Assembly: GCF_009901525.1 (NCBI RefSeq)
Contig: NZ_CP019288.1
Span: 4,555,501-4,619,500 of the forward strand
Direction of reading: 5' to 3'
DNA from: Kordia antarctica
Lineage (GTDB): Bacteria; Bacteroidota; Bacteroidia; Flavobacteriales; Flavobacteriaceae
DNA: 64,000 nt
Shown: positions 45,077 to 53,662 of the stretch, piece after piece
How the letters are laid out: each line of letters begins with the position of its first letter
Numbering within the stretch: the stretch's first letter is position 1
Position numbers and translations under genes: made by a program
The notes under the pieces: model-generated
Seen by the model: the letters and a program-made list of their open reading frames with translations, nothing else
Database searches by the model: none
What the model was told of the DNA's origin: nothing

Positions 45077-45904
45077 TCAAATAAAAATCGCATACAACAC
45101 GATGATTGCAATGACAATTCCAATAATTATTTTTCTTCTTTCTATACGATTTCTCTTGATGAAAAAATTTCCGTTCAAATTCAAAGACATATTTTCTGTA
45201 GCATATTTATCAAACAATAATGCCGAAATTATAACGGTAATTATAAAATATACCAAAGAAATATAAATTCCTTCAGAAGCTTGCATCTTCATCATGTTAC
45301 CAGTAATTAAACCATTAGAAAACGTATCATATGTCAAATAAAGTCCAATCAGAATTCCTGAAATAGCAAGCCAACGATTCTTTCTTTTATTAATGAGATA
45401 CCAAACTAACAATCCGATTGGAGCCAATAAAAAAGCAATTGTCAAAATTGTCAATGCAATAGCAATGGCAAAAGCAATAAGTCCCAATTTTATTGATATG
45501 CCTAAAATACTTGTATCGTTAAAAAATGATTTCTTATTTGAGGAAGAAGATCTACTAGATGAAAATAAACCTTGCGGACAATCTCCAGAAGCATGATTTT
45601 TGCTTCCACAATTGCTGCATTTACTTGAAAATATTCCGTGCGGACAATTTCCAGAAGCATGATTTTTGCTTCCGCAATGACTGCATTTGCTTGAAAATAT
45701 TCCGTGTGGACAATCTCCAGAAGCATGATCTTTACTTCCGCAATGACTGCATTTGCTTGAAAATAATCCGTGTGGACAATCTCCAGAAGCATGATCTTTA
45801 CTTCCACAATGACTGCATTTACTTGAAAATAATCCGTGCGGACAGGTACTAGAAGCATGTTCCTTACTTCCGCAATTACTACATTCAGATGAAAATAATC
45901 CCAT
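45077..45904 (-). CDS. Membrane protein with five tandem CCHC zinc knuckles
   Basis: 275 residues. Residues 1-115 are five 22-residue repeats with pattern CxxCxxxxHxxxxCPHG (for example KCSHCGSKDHASGDCPHG), exactly the Cx2Cx4Hx4C zinc-knuckle spacing, so each should bind one zinc. The fifth ends CPQG. A Ser-rich linker follows and then about four membrane helices (GLIAFAIAIALTILTIAFLL, LLVWYLI, the YISLVYFIITVIISALLF segment and the terminal IIIGIVIAIIVLYAIFI). The repeats would be cytoplasmic if the first helix enters from inside. No family is recognised. Confidence 0.75.
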   Translation of the reverse strand: MGLFSSECSNCGSKEHASSTCPHGLFSSKCSHCGSKDHASGDCPHGLFSSKCSHCGSKDHASGDCPHGIFSSKCSHCGSKNHASGNCPHGIFSSKCSNCGSKNHASGDCPQGLFSSSRSSSSNKKSFFNDTSILGISIKLGLIAFAIAIALTILTIAFLLAPIGLLVWYLINKRKNRWLAISGILIGLYLTYDTFSNGLITGNMMKMQASEGIYISLVYFIITVIISALLFDKYATENMSLNLNGNFFIKRNRIERRKIIIGIVIAIIVLYAIFI

Positions 45905-46125
45905 GTTTGTTTTTTATTTTTTTGATGAAAGATTTTTTAAATTGAGATTCACTTCCAAACTTATTCCATAAAAATAGCACAAAGATTACATATATAAAAA
46001 AGAATTGAGTATTGAGTTTTCTATAGTACAAAACCCAACACCAACAAATAACAAATAACAAATTTGAAGTTTATATGTTTAAAAGTTTATCAGTTTATAG
46101 ATTACATCAAAAAAAAGAATAAATT

Positions 46126-46202
46126 AACACACAACACACAACACACAACACACAACACACAACACACAACACACAACACACAACACACAACACACAACAC
46201 AC
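46126..46202 (+). repeat. Eleven tandem copies of a 7-bp unit (AACACAC)
   Basis: Eleven perfect AACACAC units within the 345-bp gap 45905-46249, ending 18 bases before the -7 box of the DUF1697 gene. The rest of the gap has low-complexity AAC-rich DNA and no gene. Confidence 0.95.
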
Positions 46203-46220
46203 AATCCAACCAAAAAAATG

Positions 46221-46228
46221 TATCTTTG
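46221..46228 (+). promoter_or_regulatory. Promoter -7 box for the DUF1697 gene
   Basis: TATCTTTG, an exact TAnnTTTG match, 22 bases before ATG 46250. The heptamer array occupies the place of the -33 element and upstream region. Confidence 0.6.
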
Positions 46229-46249
46229 AAACGCACACAACCAACCAAC

Positions 46250-46771
46250 ATGATTTACATCGCCATCTTACGCGGAATAAACGTTTCAGGAAGTAAAAAA
46301 TTACCAATGGCAGAACTCCGTACACTATTGTCAACACTCGGTTTTGCAGATGTGCAAACCTATATTCAAAGTGGAAATGTAGTCTTCAAAGCAGCGAAAC
46401 AAAATCAAGAAAAATTAGGAAGTCAAATCGCGGAAGCTATCAAAAAAAAATATGATTATGAAGTTCCTGTGTTAGTGAAAACAATCGATCAATGGAAAAC
46501 GGCAATTGCAAACAATCCATTTGCGGAAGCTGATATTTCAAAACAAGGAATCACATTCTTGGCAAGAATTCCCGAAGAGACTACGATTGAAATAGACAGT
46601 AAAGGTGATCGTTTCAAAATTATCAATTCAGAAATATATTTAGACTGCCCAACTGGTTTTGGACGCACCAAACTCACAAACAATTTCTTTGAACGCAAAC
46701 TCAAAACACGAGCAACCACCAGAAACTGGAAAACGATTTATAAATTGTTAGATCTCGCGGAAGCCTTATAA
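46250..46771 (+). CDS. DUF1697-family protein
   Basis: 173 residues with the DUF1697 N-terminus IYIAILRGINVSGSKKLPM, then LSTLGFADVQTYIQSGNVVF and the C-terminal TTRNWKTIYKLLDL. The family is soluble and of unknown function, with a ferredoxin-like fold. ATG 46250 is the family start; the frame continues upstream through the heptamer array but that would add a repetitive tail lacking in relatives. Confidence 0.9.
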   Translation: MIYIAILRGINVSGSKKLPMAELRTLLSTLGFADVQTYIQSGNVVFKAAKQNQEKLGSQIAEAIKKKYDYEVPVLVKTIDQWKTAIANNPFAEADISKQGITFLARIPEETTIEIDSKGDRFKIINSEIYLDCPTGFGRTKLTNNFFERKLKTRATTRNWKTIYKLLDLAEAL

Positions 46772-46915
46772 AATTATAAATGTTGAATTATAAATTTTAA
46801 ATTAAAAAGTATTTTCAACAAACAACAAACAACAAACAACAAATCAACACTTCGACTCCGCTCAGTGTAAACAAATTGACGAAAAACCAAATAAACAAAC
46901 AACACATAATAAAAA

Positions 46916-47320
46916 ATGCAAGAAAAAAAAGTAACACCAAGAGGCGCATATCCACACACAAAACGTGCGGGCGACTTCATATTTGTATCAGGCACAAGTT
47001 CGCGAAGACCAGATAATACCATTGCTGGCGTTGATATCATTGACGAAATGGGCACAAAACATTTGAATATTGCTACGCAAACGCGTGAAGTCTTAAAAAA
47101 TATTGAAAAAAATTTACAAAATGTAGGCGCAAGTTTGGCAGATGTCGTAGATGTAACTTCGTTTCTTGTCAACATGAACGATTTTGCAGGTTACAACAAA
47201 GCGTACGGAGAATTCTTTGACAAAGAAACTGGACCAACGCGAACTACAGTTGCTGTACATCAATTGCCACACCCAGATTTGGTGGTGGAAATCAAAGTAA
47301 TGGCGTATAAAAAGCAATAA
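46916..47320 (+). CDS. RidA-family deaminase, probably 2-aminomuconate deaminase
   Basis: A 134-residue protein of the YjgF/RidA family. The N-terminal [21 protein letters not shown], the central [19 protein letters not shown] and the C-terminal [22 protein letters not shown] are characteristic, with the catalytic-site Arg preceding TTVA. The position before aldehyde dehydrogenase and ACMSD genes favours the aminomuconate deaminase subgroup. Confidence 0.85.
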   Translation: MQEKKVTPRGAYPHTKRAGDFIFVSGTSSRRPDNTIAGVDIIDEMGTKHLNIATQTREVLKNIEKNLQNVGASLADVVDVTSFLVNMNDFAGYNKAYGEFFDKETGPTRTTVAVHQLPHPDLVVEIKVMAYKKQ

Positions 47321-47465
47321 AATACTAGAATGAAGCGAAAATTCATAAATTTTAAAAATATCTTTCCAAAAGTATATGATTAAAATTTTTAATGAGAGAA
47401 CGAAGTGGTTACACACGTTCTCAATTTTATAATTAACTTTCAAAAAATTATTAAAATTTAAACGT

Positions 47466-48911
47466 GTGAAAAAGATTCTCAACTACATAAACGGCACTTA
47501 CGTTGAACCAAAAAGTAACGAATGGATTGACAATTACAATCCATCCAATGGAGAAATCTATGGGAAAATTCCAAACTCTTCTGCGGAAGATGTTGAAGCG
47601 GCATATCAAGCAGCAAAAACGGCATTTCCAAGTTGGTCTTCTACCACAATAGATGAACGAAGCAGAATCCTTCACAAAATAGCAGATTTAATAGAAGAAA
47701 ACTTACCAGATTTAGCATACGCAGAATCGTTAGACAATGGAAAACCGTTAAGTCTCGCCACACAAATTGATATTCCACGAGCAACAAGTAATTTTAAATT
47801 CTTTTCGCAAGCAATCACACAATTTTCAAGCGAAGCGCACGAAAGTATTGGACTCAATGCGATGAACTTCACCTTGCGACAATCTATTGGAGTTGTAGGC
47901 TGTATTTCACCTTGGAACTTACCTTTATATCTTTTCACATGGAAAATTGCGCCAGCGTTAGCGACAGGAAATACAGTAGTTGCAAAGCCGAGTGAAGTCA
48001 CGCCAATGACCGCATATTTACTCGGCGAAATCTGCACAAAAGCGGGTTTGCCAAAAGGAGTCTTGAATATTGTACACGGTTTAGGACATACAACTGGACA
48101 AGCAATTACGGAACACCCAAACATCAAAGCAATCTCGTTTACTGGCGGAACGGCAACTGGCGCGCATATTGCCAGAACTGCTGCGCCAATGTTTAAAAAG
48201 CTTTCGCTAGAATTAGGAGGAAAAAACCCAAACATCATTTTTGCTGATTGCGATTATGATGAAATGTTAAAAGTTACGGTGCGTTCTTCGTTTGCAAATC
48301 AAGGACAAATCTGTTTATGTGGTTCGAGAATATTTGTTGAAAGAAGCATTTATGACAAATTCAAAACGGATTTTGTAGAAAAAGTAAACGCATTAAAAGT
48401 TGGAAATCCATTTGATGAAACTACGAATATTGGCGCGCTGGTTTCTGAGTCACATCTTGAAAAAGTAAAATCATACATTGACATTGCAAAAGAAGAAGGC
48501 GGAACCGTTTTATGTGGCGGAAATAAAGTTGCGGTTGAAGGTTTTGAAAACGGATACTATTTAGAACCGACAGTTATTGAAGTTCAAACAGATCAATGTC
48601 GTGTAAATCAAGAAGAAATATTTGGTCCAATCGTAACCATGATGCCTTTTGATACGGAAGAAGAAGTTTTGGCAATGGCAAATGGTGTTCGCTATGGATT
48701 ATCGGCAACATTATGGACAAACAATTTGAATCGCACGATGAATATGTCTAAGAAAATTGAAGCAGGAATTGTTTGGGTAAATACGTGGCTTTTGCGTGAT
48801 TTGCGTACGCCTTTCGGCGGAATGAAAAACTCAGGCGTTGGACGTGAAGGTGGCATGGAAGCATTGCGTTTTTTTACGGAACCTAAGAATATTTGTATAA
48901 AATATAAGTGA
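47466..48911 (+). CDS. Aldehyde dehydrogenase, probably 2-aminomuconic semialdehyde dehydrogenase
   Basis: A 481-residue NAD-dependent aldehyde dehydrogenase. The general-base glutamate lies in LELGGKNPNI and the nucleophile in SFANQGQICLCGSR. GPIVTMMPFD and the terminal FGGMKNSGVGREGG motifs are also present. It starts with GTG. With RidA and ACMSD neighbours, oxidation of 2-aminomuconate semialdehyde is the best fit; a different aldehyde is possible. Confidence 0.88.
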   Translation: MKKILNYINGTYVEPKSNEWIDNYNPSNGEIYGKIPNSSAEDVEAAYQAAKTAFPSWSSTTIDERSRILHKIADLIEENLPDLAYAESLDNGKPLSLATQIDIPRATSNFKFFSQAITQFSSEAHESIGLNAMNFTLRQSIGVVGCISPWNLPLYLFTWKIAPALATGNTVVAKPSEVTPMTAYLLGEICTKAGLPKGVLNIVHGLGHTTGQAITEHPNIKAISFTGGTATGAHIARTAAPMFKKLSLELGGKNPNIIFADCDYDEMLKVTVRSSFANQGQICLCGSRIFVERSIYDKFKTDFVEKVNALKVGNPFDETTNIGALVSESHLEKVKSYIDIAKEEGGTVLCGGNKVAVEGFENGYYLEPTVIEVQTDQCRVNQEEIFGPIVTMMPFDTEEEVLAMANGVRYGLSATLWTNNLNRTMNMSKKIEAGIVWVNTWLLRDLRTPFGGMKNSGVGREGGMEALRFFTEPKNICIKYK

Positions 48912-49064
48912 GTTGAAAGTGAAAAGTGAAAAGTTAAAAGTGCGCCGCATTGAGCATTATTAAAATCAAAATATATTTTGATTGAAAATACCTAGCGTAG
49001 CTATCGAAATGAAAAGTGAAAAGGAAATGCTAAATGTAAAATTTTAAATGTAAAAGTGTTTTTT

Positions 49065-49096
49065 CGAATAAACGAATAAACGAATAAACGAATAAC
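49065..49096 (+). repeat. Four copies of an 8-bp unit (CGAATAAA)
   Basis: Three perfect CGAATAAA units and one with a last-base change, in the 248-bp gap between the aldehyde dehydrogenase and SDR genes. Confidence 0.85.
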
Positions 49097-49159
49097 GAAT
49101 TACCAAGACCAAAGACCCAAATCAACAAAAAACGAATAAACGAACAACACCAACAAAAA

Positions 49160-49948
49160 ATGAACCTAAACTTACAACATAAAAACGCACTCGTTTGCGG
49201 AAGTACGCAAGGAATCGGGAAAGCAGCAGCGAAGCAATTAGCCGAATTAGGCGCAAACGTAACCTTAACTGCTAGAAATGAAGAAAAACTGAAACAAGTG
49301 GTAAGCGAATTGGATACTACAAAAGGACAAAAACACAGTTACATTATAGCAGATTTTCAAAATCCAGAGGAATTGCGTGAAAAAGTGGAATCTTTTATAA
49401 AAGAAAATCATGCGTTTCATATCTTAATCAACAATACTGGCGGACCAGCAGGCGGACCAGTTTTCAATGCAAAATTAGACGAATTTGAACGTGCATTTAC
49501 ACAACACTTAAAATGCAATCATGTATTAGTGCAAACTGTTGTTGGCGGAATGAAAGAAGCTGGTTACGGACGTATTATCAATGTGATTTCTACCTCTGTA
49601 AAACAACCTTTAGATGGTTTAGGTGTTTCCAATACCATTCGTGGTGCAGTTGCCAATTGGTCAAAAACATTGGCAAACGAACTTGGACAATTTGGAATCA
49701 CGGTAAACAATGTATTGCCAGGCGCAACAGCTACGGAACGTTTGTCAGAAATCATCAAAAACAAAGCTGCCAAAACAGGTAAAACAATAGATGAGGTAAG
49801 TACAGCAATGAAAAATAGTGTGCCAGCCAAACGTTTTGCGAAACCAGAAGAAATTGCAAATGCTATTGCTTTCTTGGCTACTGACGCCGCATCATACATA
49901 AATGGAATCAATGTTCCTGTTGATGGTGGACGAACGAAGTCGTTGTAG
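49160..49948 (+). CDS. SDR-family oxidoreductase lacking the Tyr-Lys pair
   Basis: 262 residues, Rossmann fold with ALVCGSTQGIGKAAAKQLAE for NAD(P), NNTGG, and INVISTSVKQPLDGLGVSN. The usual catalytic YxxxK is replaced by SNTIR; Ser is retained in ISTS. Such SNxxR proteins form a separate branch of the family whose reaction is not classical ketone reduction. C-terminal FLATDAASYINGINVPVDGG is normal. Its place in the cluster suggests a step around aminomuconate. Confidence 0.85.
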   Translation: MNLNLQHKNALVCGSTQGIGKAAAKQLAELGANVTLTARNEEKLKQVVSELDTTKGQKHSYIIADFQNPEELREKVESFIKENHAFHILINNTGGPAGGPVFNAKLDEFERAFTQHLKCNHVLVQTVVGGMKEAGYGRIINVISTSVKQPLDGLGVSNTIRGAVANWSKTLANELGQFGITVNNVLPGATATERLSEIIKNKAAKTGKTIDEVSTAMKNSVPAKRFAKPEEIANAIAFLATDAASYINGINVPVDGGRTKSL

Positions 49949-50380
49949 TTTTTTATATAGTTAAAAGTTAAAAGTTAAAAGTGAAAAGTTGAAAGTGAAA
50001 AGTGAAAGTGAAAGTGAAAGTGAAAAGCTGAAAGTGAAAAGATTTAGTCGAATTGAAAAACGAACAAATCAACGAACCAACAAAAAACAAAATAGCAAAG
50101 AGTGAAAAGTTGAAAGTGCTTTAGATTTAGTCGAATTGAACAATGAACAAGTCAACGAATCAACAAAACAAAAACAACCCAGCGAAGCTGTAAAAACAAA
50201 AACTACACTTTTAACTCATAAACATATTTATAAAATTCTTACAAGGTTAAAAGTATAACTACCTGACTTTATAATTTTTTAACAATTAATTCATAAAAGT
50301 GTTAAAAAATTCTTAAATTGAGAGTCTGAAAACCATATTTTACGATGTTTAATATATTGTAAACTAATAAACTAACCATA
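49949..50380. other. Purine-rich intergenic region
   Basis: 432 bp with many AAAGTGAAAAGT-like low-complexity repeats on the plus strand (49958-50045 and 50095-50125) and a short AT-rich tail before the next gene. I see no gene in it. Confidence 0.6.
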
Positions 50381-50965
50381 ATGAACAGAAGAAACTTTAT
50401 TGTATCCAGTGTAATGAGCGCAGGTGCGCTCTCCATGTTCCCTAGTTCTGCCTTAGCTAGTAATAACGGTATTTCTCTCTCCAGTATCGGAAAAGGATTT
50501 AATCGTTTACTAAGTACTGTTGAACACATTTCTATCTCAAACCTGTCAAGCGGAGTTGCAAAAACGCACCAACGATTGATTGCAACTTTAAGCGAAGAAG
50601 GATATGTGTACAATGCCACTGAAGTAGTGAAACTAAACAGCTCATGTTTTGCAATTCCACTTCAAAAGAAACCAATGTTTGGATTTAAAAGTAAAGAATT
50701 GGCATTAATCGTTAAGGAAAATGGCACGAGTAAGTTTTATATCTTAAACGAAAAATTAGCAAGTGAATTTGCAGGATTAGTTGAAAACGTTAGTCAAAAT
50801 GCAGAATCACATGAACTTGATATAGACGCGGCTTCTTTTGCATTTCCAGTAAAAGTGATAGCACAAAAGCAAGGAAGAAAAACCACATTTTCCTATCAAA
50901 ATAAATTTGATAATACAATTACTTTAAGAGCCGCTCGAAAAGAATCAGCAGTTGTTGTAAGTTAA
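50381..50965 (+). CDS. Exported hypothetical protein with twin-arginine-like signal
   Basis: 194 residues. The N-terminus MNRRNFIVSSVMSAGALSMF ends in an AxA-type site (SSALAS), a Tat-like signal (RRNFI). The mature part is beta-rich and soluble, with no recognised domain. A terminator follows. Confidence 0.7.
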   Translation: MNRRNFIVSSVMSAGALSMFPSSALASNNGISLSSIGKGFNRLLSTVEHISISNLSSGVAKTHQRLIATLSEEGYVYNATEVVKLNSSCFAIPLQKKPMFGFKSKELALIVKENGTSKFYILNEKLASEFAGLVENVSQNAESHELDIDAASFAFPVKVIAQKQGRKTTFSYQNKFDNTITLRAARKESAVVVS

Positions 50966-50993
50966 ACAAATAGTAACCAACCATATTTTTAGT

Positions 50994-51049
50994 AAACTAG
51001 CCTTTATACTTTTTTGACGATTCAAAAAGGAGTGAAGGCTAGTTTTTTT
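50994..51049 (+). terminator. Rho-independent terminator
   Basis: AAACTAGCCTT pairs with AAGGCTAGTTT across a 30-base loop and is followed by a T-run. The long loop contains the smaller pair CTTTTTTGA/TTCAAAAAGG. Confidence 0.75.
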
Positions 51050-51250
51050 AGATTACAAGCATTTTAAAACGTTAAACACAACACAATCTCTATAAGAAAT
51101 AGTATTTTTATAGGATTAATTATGCGTGAGGGATTGTCCTTCGACTTCGCTCAGGAATCTACTATTCGGTAGTAATAAAAAAATAACCGAAAAGTACACT
51201 GAGGTACTCGAAGTGAACATTTAGAGTCACGCCCAAAAACTAATACTACC

Positions 51251-52339
51251 TTGAAACGAAAACTGCGTATAAACGGACATTCACATTTATTGCCATATCC
51301 AGAGCAAATTCCTCAATTTATGAAGGATAAAAAGATTTTTTGGGTAGATGATGAACGTAAATATATGTTGCAAGACGATTGGAAACGACCTGTGACAGAT
51401 TCTAGTTTTTTCTTGAATGAAAAGCTAGCTTGGATGGAAAAAAACAAGATTGACCATGCCGTAATACTGAATCTTTCACAATTATATGGAAACGGTTTGC
51501 GCCTAGAAGCAATGAAACATGCGTTGCGTTTTCAGAATGATTTTAATGCAAAAGTGCAACAAGATCATCCATCGAAATTTACCTGTGGATTTGTAGTGCA
51601 TCCGGGATTTATACATGGCGCTTTATGGGAAATTGAACGTTGTGTAGAACAATTAGGCTTGCACGTTTTGTGTTTGCCAACGCACTTTATGGACTCTATA
51701 GGACAATGGAGATCTGTGTTTGATGAAGAAAATGATCCAATTTTTGAATTGGCAAATAAGTATAAATTAGCGATTGAAATTCATCCGTATGATGGCGATA
51801 AAATGATCAAATTAGAAAACGTAAATTGGCGTTTTCACTTAATTTGGATGTTGGCACAATGTGGTGATGCGTATCATTTTTATACGCTAAACGGAATGCA
51901 AGAACGTTTTCCAAACATTCGAACGTGTTTTGCACATGGCGGACAATTGGCGCAAATGAATTTAGGACGACGAATTCAAGGATTTGATGGACGACCAGAT
52001 TTGTTTGAAGGAAAAGTACATCCACGAAAAGCCGTTGGACATCCAAATATTTACTTTGATACGTTGGTACACGATACGGATTCGTTTAAGTTAATGGTTG
52101 ACAGACAAGGAAGTAAGCAGATTATTATGGGATTAGACGATCCGTATCCGTTGGGAGAAATGGTAAGCGATGCACAATCATCATATCCTGGGAAACTCCT
52201 CGATTTATCAATGCAACGCAATATTATAGATCAAAAACAACACGATGATATTTGGGAAGACAATGTATTGCGTTGGTTATTTGGTGAAAATGAAGCTGCA
52301 AAAAAAGACTTGGTTCGTAAGATATTAGGTGGTGAATAA
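51251..52339 (+). CDS. Amidohydrolase, ACMSD-like decarboxylase
   Basis: A 362-residue metal-dependent enzyme. The HxH metal pair is at the N-terminus (INGHSHLLPYPEQIP), the middle His in AIEIHPYDG, and later His and Asp in CFAHGGQ and MGLDDPYPLGEM. Residues KIFWVDDERKYMLQ match 2-amino-3-carboxymuconate-6-semialdehyde decarboxylase. It removes the carboxylate and so diverts the intermediate away from quinolinate. It starts with TTG 51251; no better ATG is present. Confidence 0.88.
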   Translation: MKRKLRINGHSHLLPYPEQIPQFMKDKKIFWVDDERKYMLQDDWKRPVTDSSFFLNEKLAWMEKNKIDHAVILNLSQLYGNGLRLEAMKHALRFQNDFNAKVQQDHPSKFTCGFVVHPGFIHGALWEIERCVEQLGLHVLCLPTHFMDSIGQWRSVFDEENDPIFELANKYKLAIEIHPYDGDKMIKLENVNWRFHLIWMLAQCGDAYHFYTLNGMQERFPNIRTCFAHGGQLAQMNLGRRIQGFDGRPDLFEGKVHPRKAVGHPNIYFDTLVHDTDSFKLMVDRQGSKQIIMGLDDPYPLGEMVSDAQSSYPGKLLDLSMQRNIIDQKQHDDIWEDNVLRWLFGENEAAKKDLVRKILGGE

Positions 52340-52408
52340 TGTAACAATTAATCAATGTATTAATTTTTTAATCATTCAATCTTGTAATTCATTAATTATA
52401 TTTTTTAA

Positions 52409-53548
52409 ATGACAAGTGTAGCACAATTCCATAACCTCGCACATATTTTTATTTCCTTTGTCGGAGCTATTTTGCTATTGGCAATTTATTCGAATATTCG
52501 GAAGCGTTTTCGCCAGATTTTAGAAGAAGACGAATCGCAAAAACGTGTCGATAGCGGATTGTTATACCTAAGTTTAGCCATGTTTGTTTGGGTTGGTTCA
52601 GGAATTTGGGCGTACACATCAAAACGGTTTGGGTTTTCTGACACGATGGCGTATCAAATTGGTGTGAACTTATTGTCTATTGTGAACAATCTCTTTTTGT
52701 TGATGGCACTTTTTTACTTTTACTACGCGCCAAAATTCATCTACAATAACACAAAAAACATCAAGATTATCATCGGAATCATTATTGCAGTTGCTTCTGT
52801 AACGCTTATAATGACTGGTGTTTTTGGTAAAAATAATATCTATAATAACGTGCGATTAAATGCAGTTCCAGATTTAATATTATCAGGTTTCTTGTGTTTT
52901 TTAATGCTAATTTCTTTCTACAAAACTTTTTTACATCGTGGATTAAAACTCGTTGCGATGATTTCGGTAGTGATTATGGTATTAATTTTTGTGTCACAGT
53001 TGCCAGAAGTTTTTCTAAGTTTTAATGATGAATTTGCTACGTTACTTATCAAGATTATTGCAAAAACATCACTGATTTCATTATTTTTAGTATTGGCGAC
53101 AAGTTGGGTAATTCAACTCGCAAATACACCACGACCAAATGAAATGCGTCTTAAATTCCTAGATTGGTCATTGATTCAACTCAGTATTCCATCAAAAAAT
53201 ATAAACAATGCGCAAGTAGATTTTGGATCGAAAACTACTCAATATAAAAACTTGTTGAAATTTGCCATTCGTCGCGAATATGGAAATGGCGATTTGCAAA
53301 GCATTTTGGTAAGTTCCGCTGGTGAAATAAAAAACCAAACCTATCTCACACGAATTATTGAAAATATCAATGAAATTTTACAACTAGAAGCGCATCAACA
53401 ATTAGAACGTAGAGACTTATTTACGTTTTTAGGCGAAGGAAAATACCGATTGCGTATGATTCCCGAAAACATTACTATTGATGAAGGTTTGCTCCATGAG
53501 TTTGTGCAAGTTGCTGAAAATGAAGAATATAAATCTATTTGTAATTAA
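52409..53548 (+). CDS. Multi-pass membrane protein, unknown
   Basis: 379 residues. About seven membrane helices in residues 5-235 (for example ILLLAIYSNIRK, LFLLMALFYFYY, IIIGIIIAVASVTLIMT and KIIAKTSLISLFLVLATSWV). A cytoplasmic domain of about 140 residues with no recognised motif follows. It lies between ACMSD and the POT transporter genes without a close operon relationship. Confidence 0.75.
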   Translation: MTSVAQFHNLAHIFISFVGAILLLAIYSNIRKRFRQILEEDESQKRVDSGLLYLSLAMFVWVGSGIWAYTSKRFGFSDTMAYQIGVNLLSIVNNLFLLMALFYFYYAPKFIYNNTKNIKIIIGIIIAVASVTLIMTGVFGKNNIYNNVRLNAVPDLILSGFLCFLMLISFYKTFLHRGLKLVAMISVVIMVLIFVSQLPEVFLSFNDEFATLLIKIIAKTSLISLFLVLATSWVIQLANTPRPNEMRLKFLDWSLIQLSIPSKNINNAQVDFGSKTTQYKNLLKFAIRREYGNGDLQSILVSSAGEIKNQTYLTRIIENINEILQLEAHQQLERRDLFTFLGEGKYRLRMIPENITIDEGLLHEFVQVAENEEYKSICN

Positions 53549-53616
53549 TTGTGCTTCACAACACAAATCTGCACAACTTATTATTTTTTACTATACTTAA
53601 CGACACTACTTTTCTT

Positions 53617-53624
53617 TAGATTTG
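53617..53624 (+). promoter_or_regulatory. Promoter -7 box for the POT transporter
   Basis: TAGATTTG, an exact TAnnTTTG match, 39-45 bases before the likely ATG (53663 or 53669). Confidence 0.6.
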
Positions 53625-53662
53625 AAGAATGACACATTTGTATGCTATTAATTTAAAATACA

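Noticed and set aside
46064-46249. N-terminal extension of the DUF1697 protein through the heptamer repeats
   Set aside because: The promoter box lies downstream of this segment and family members begin at MIYIAILRG; the repetitive HNTQ tract is a by-product of the array.
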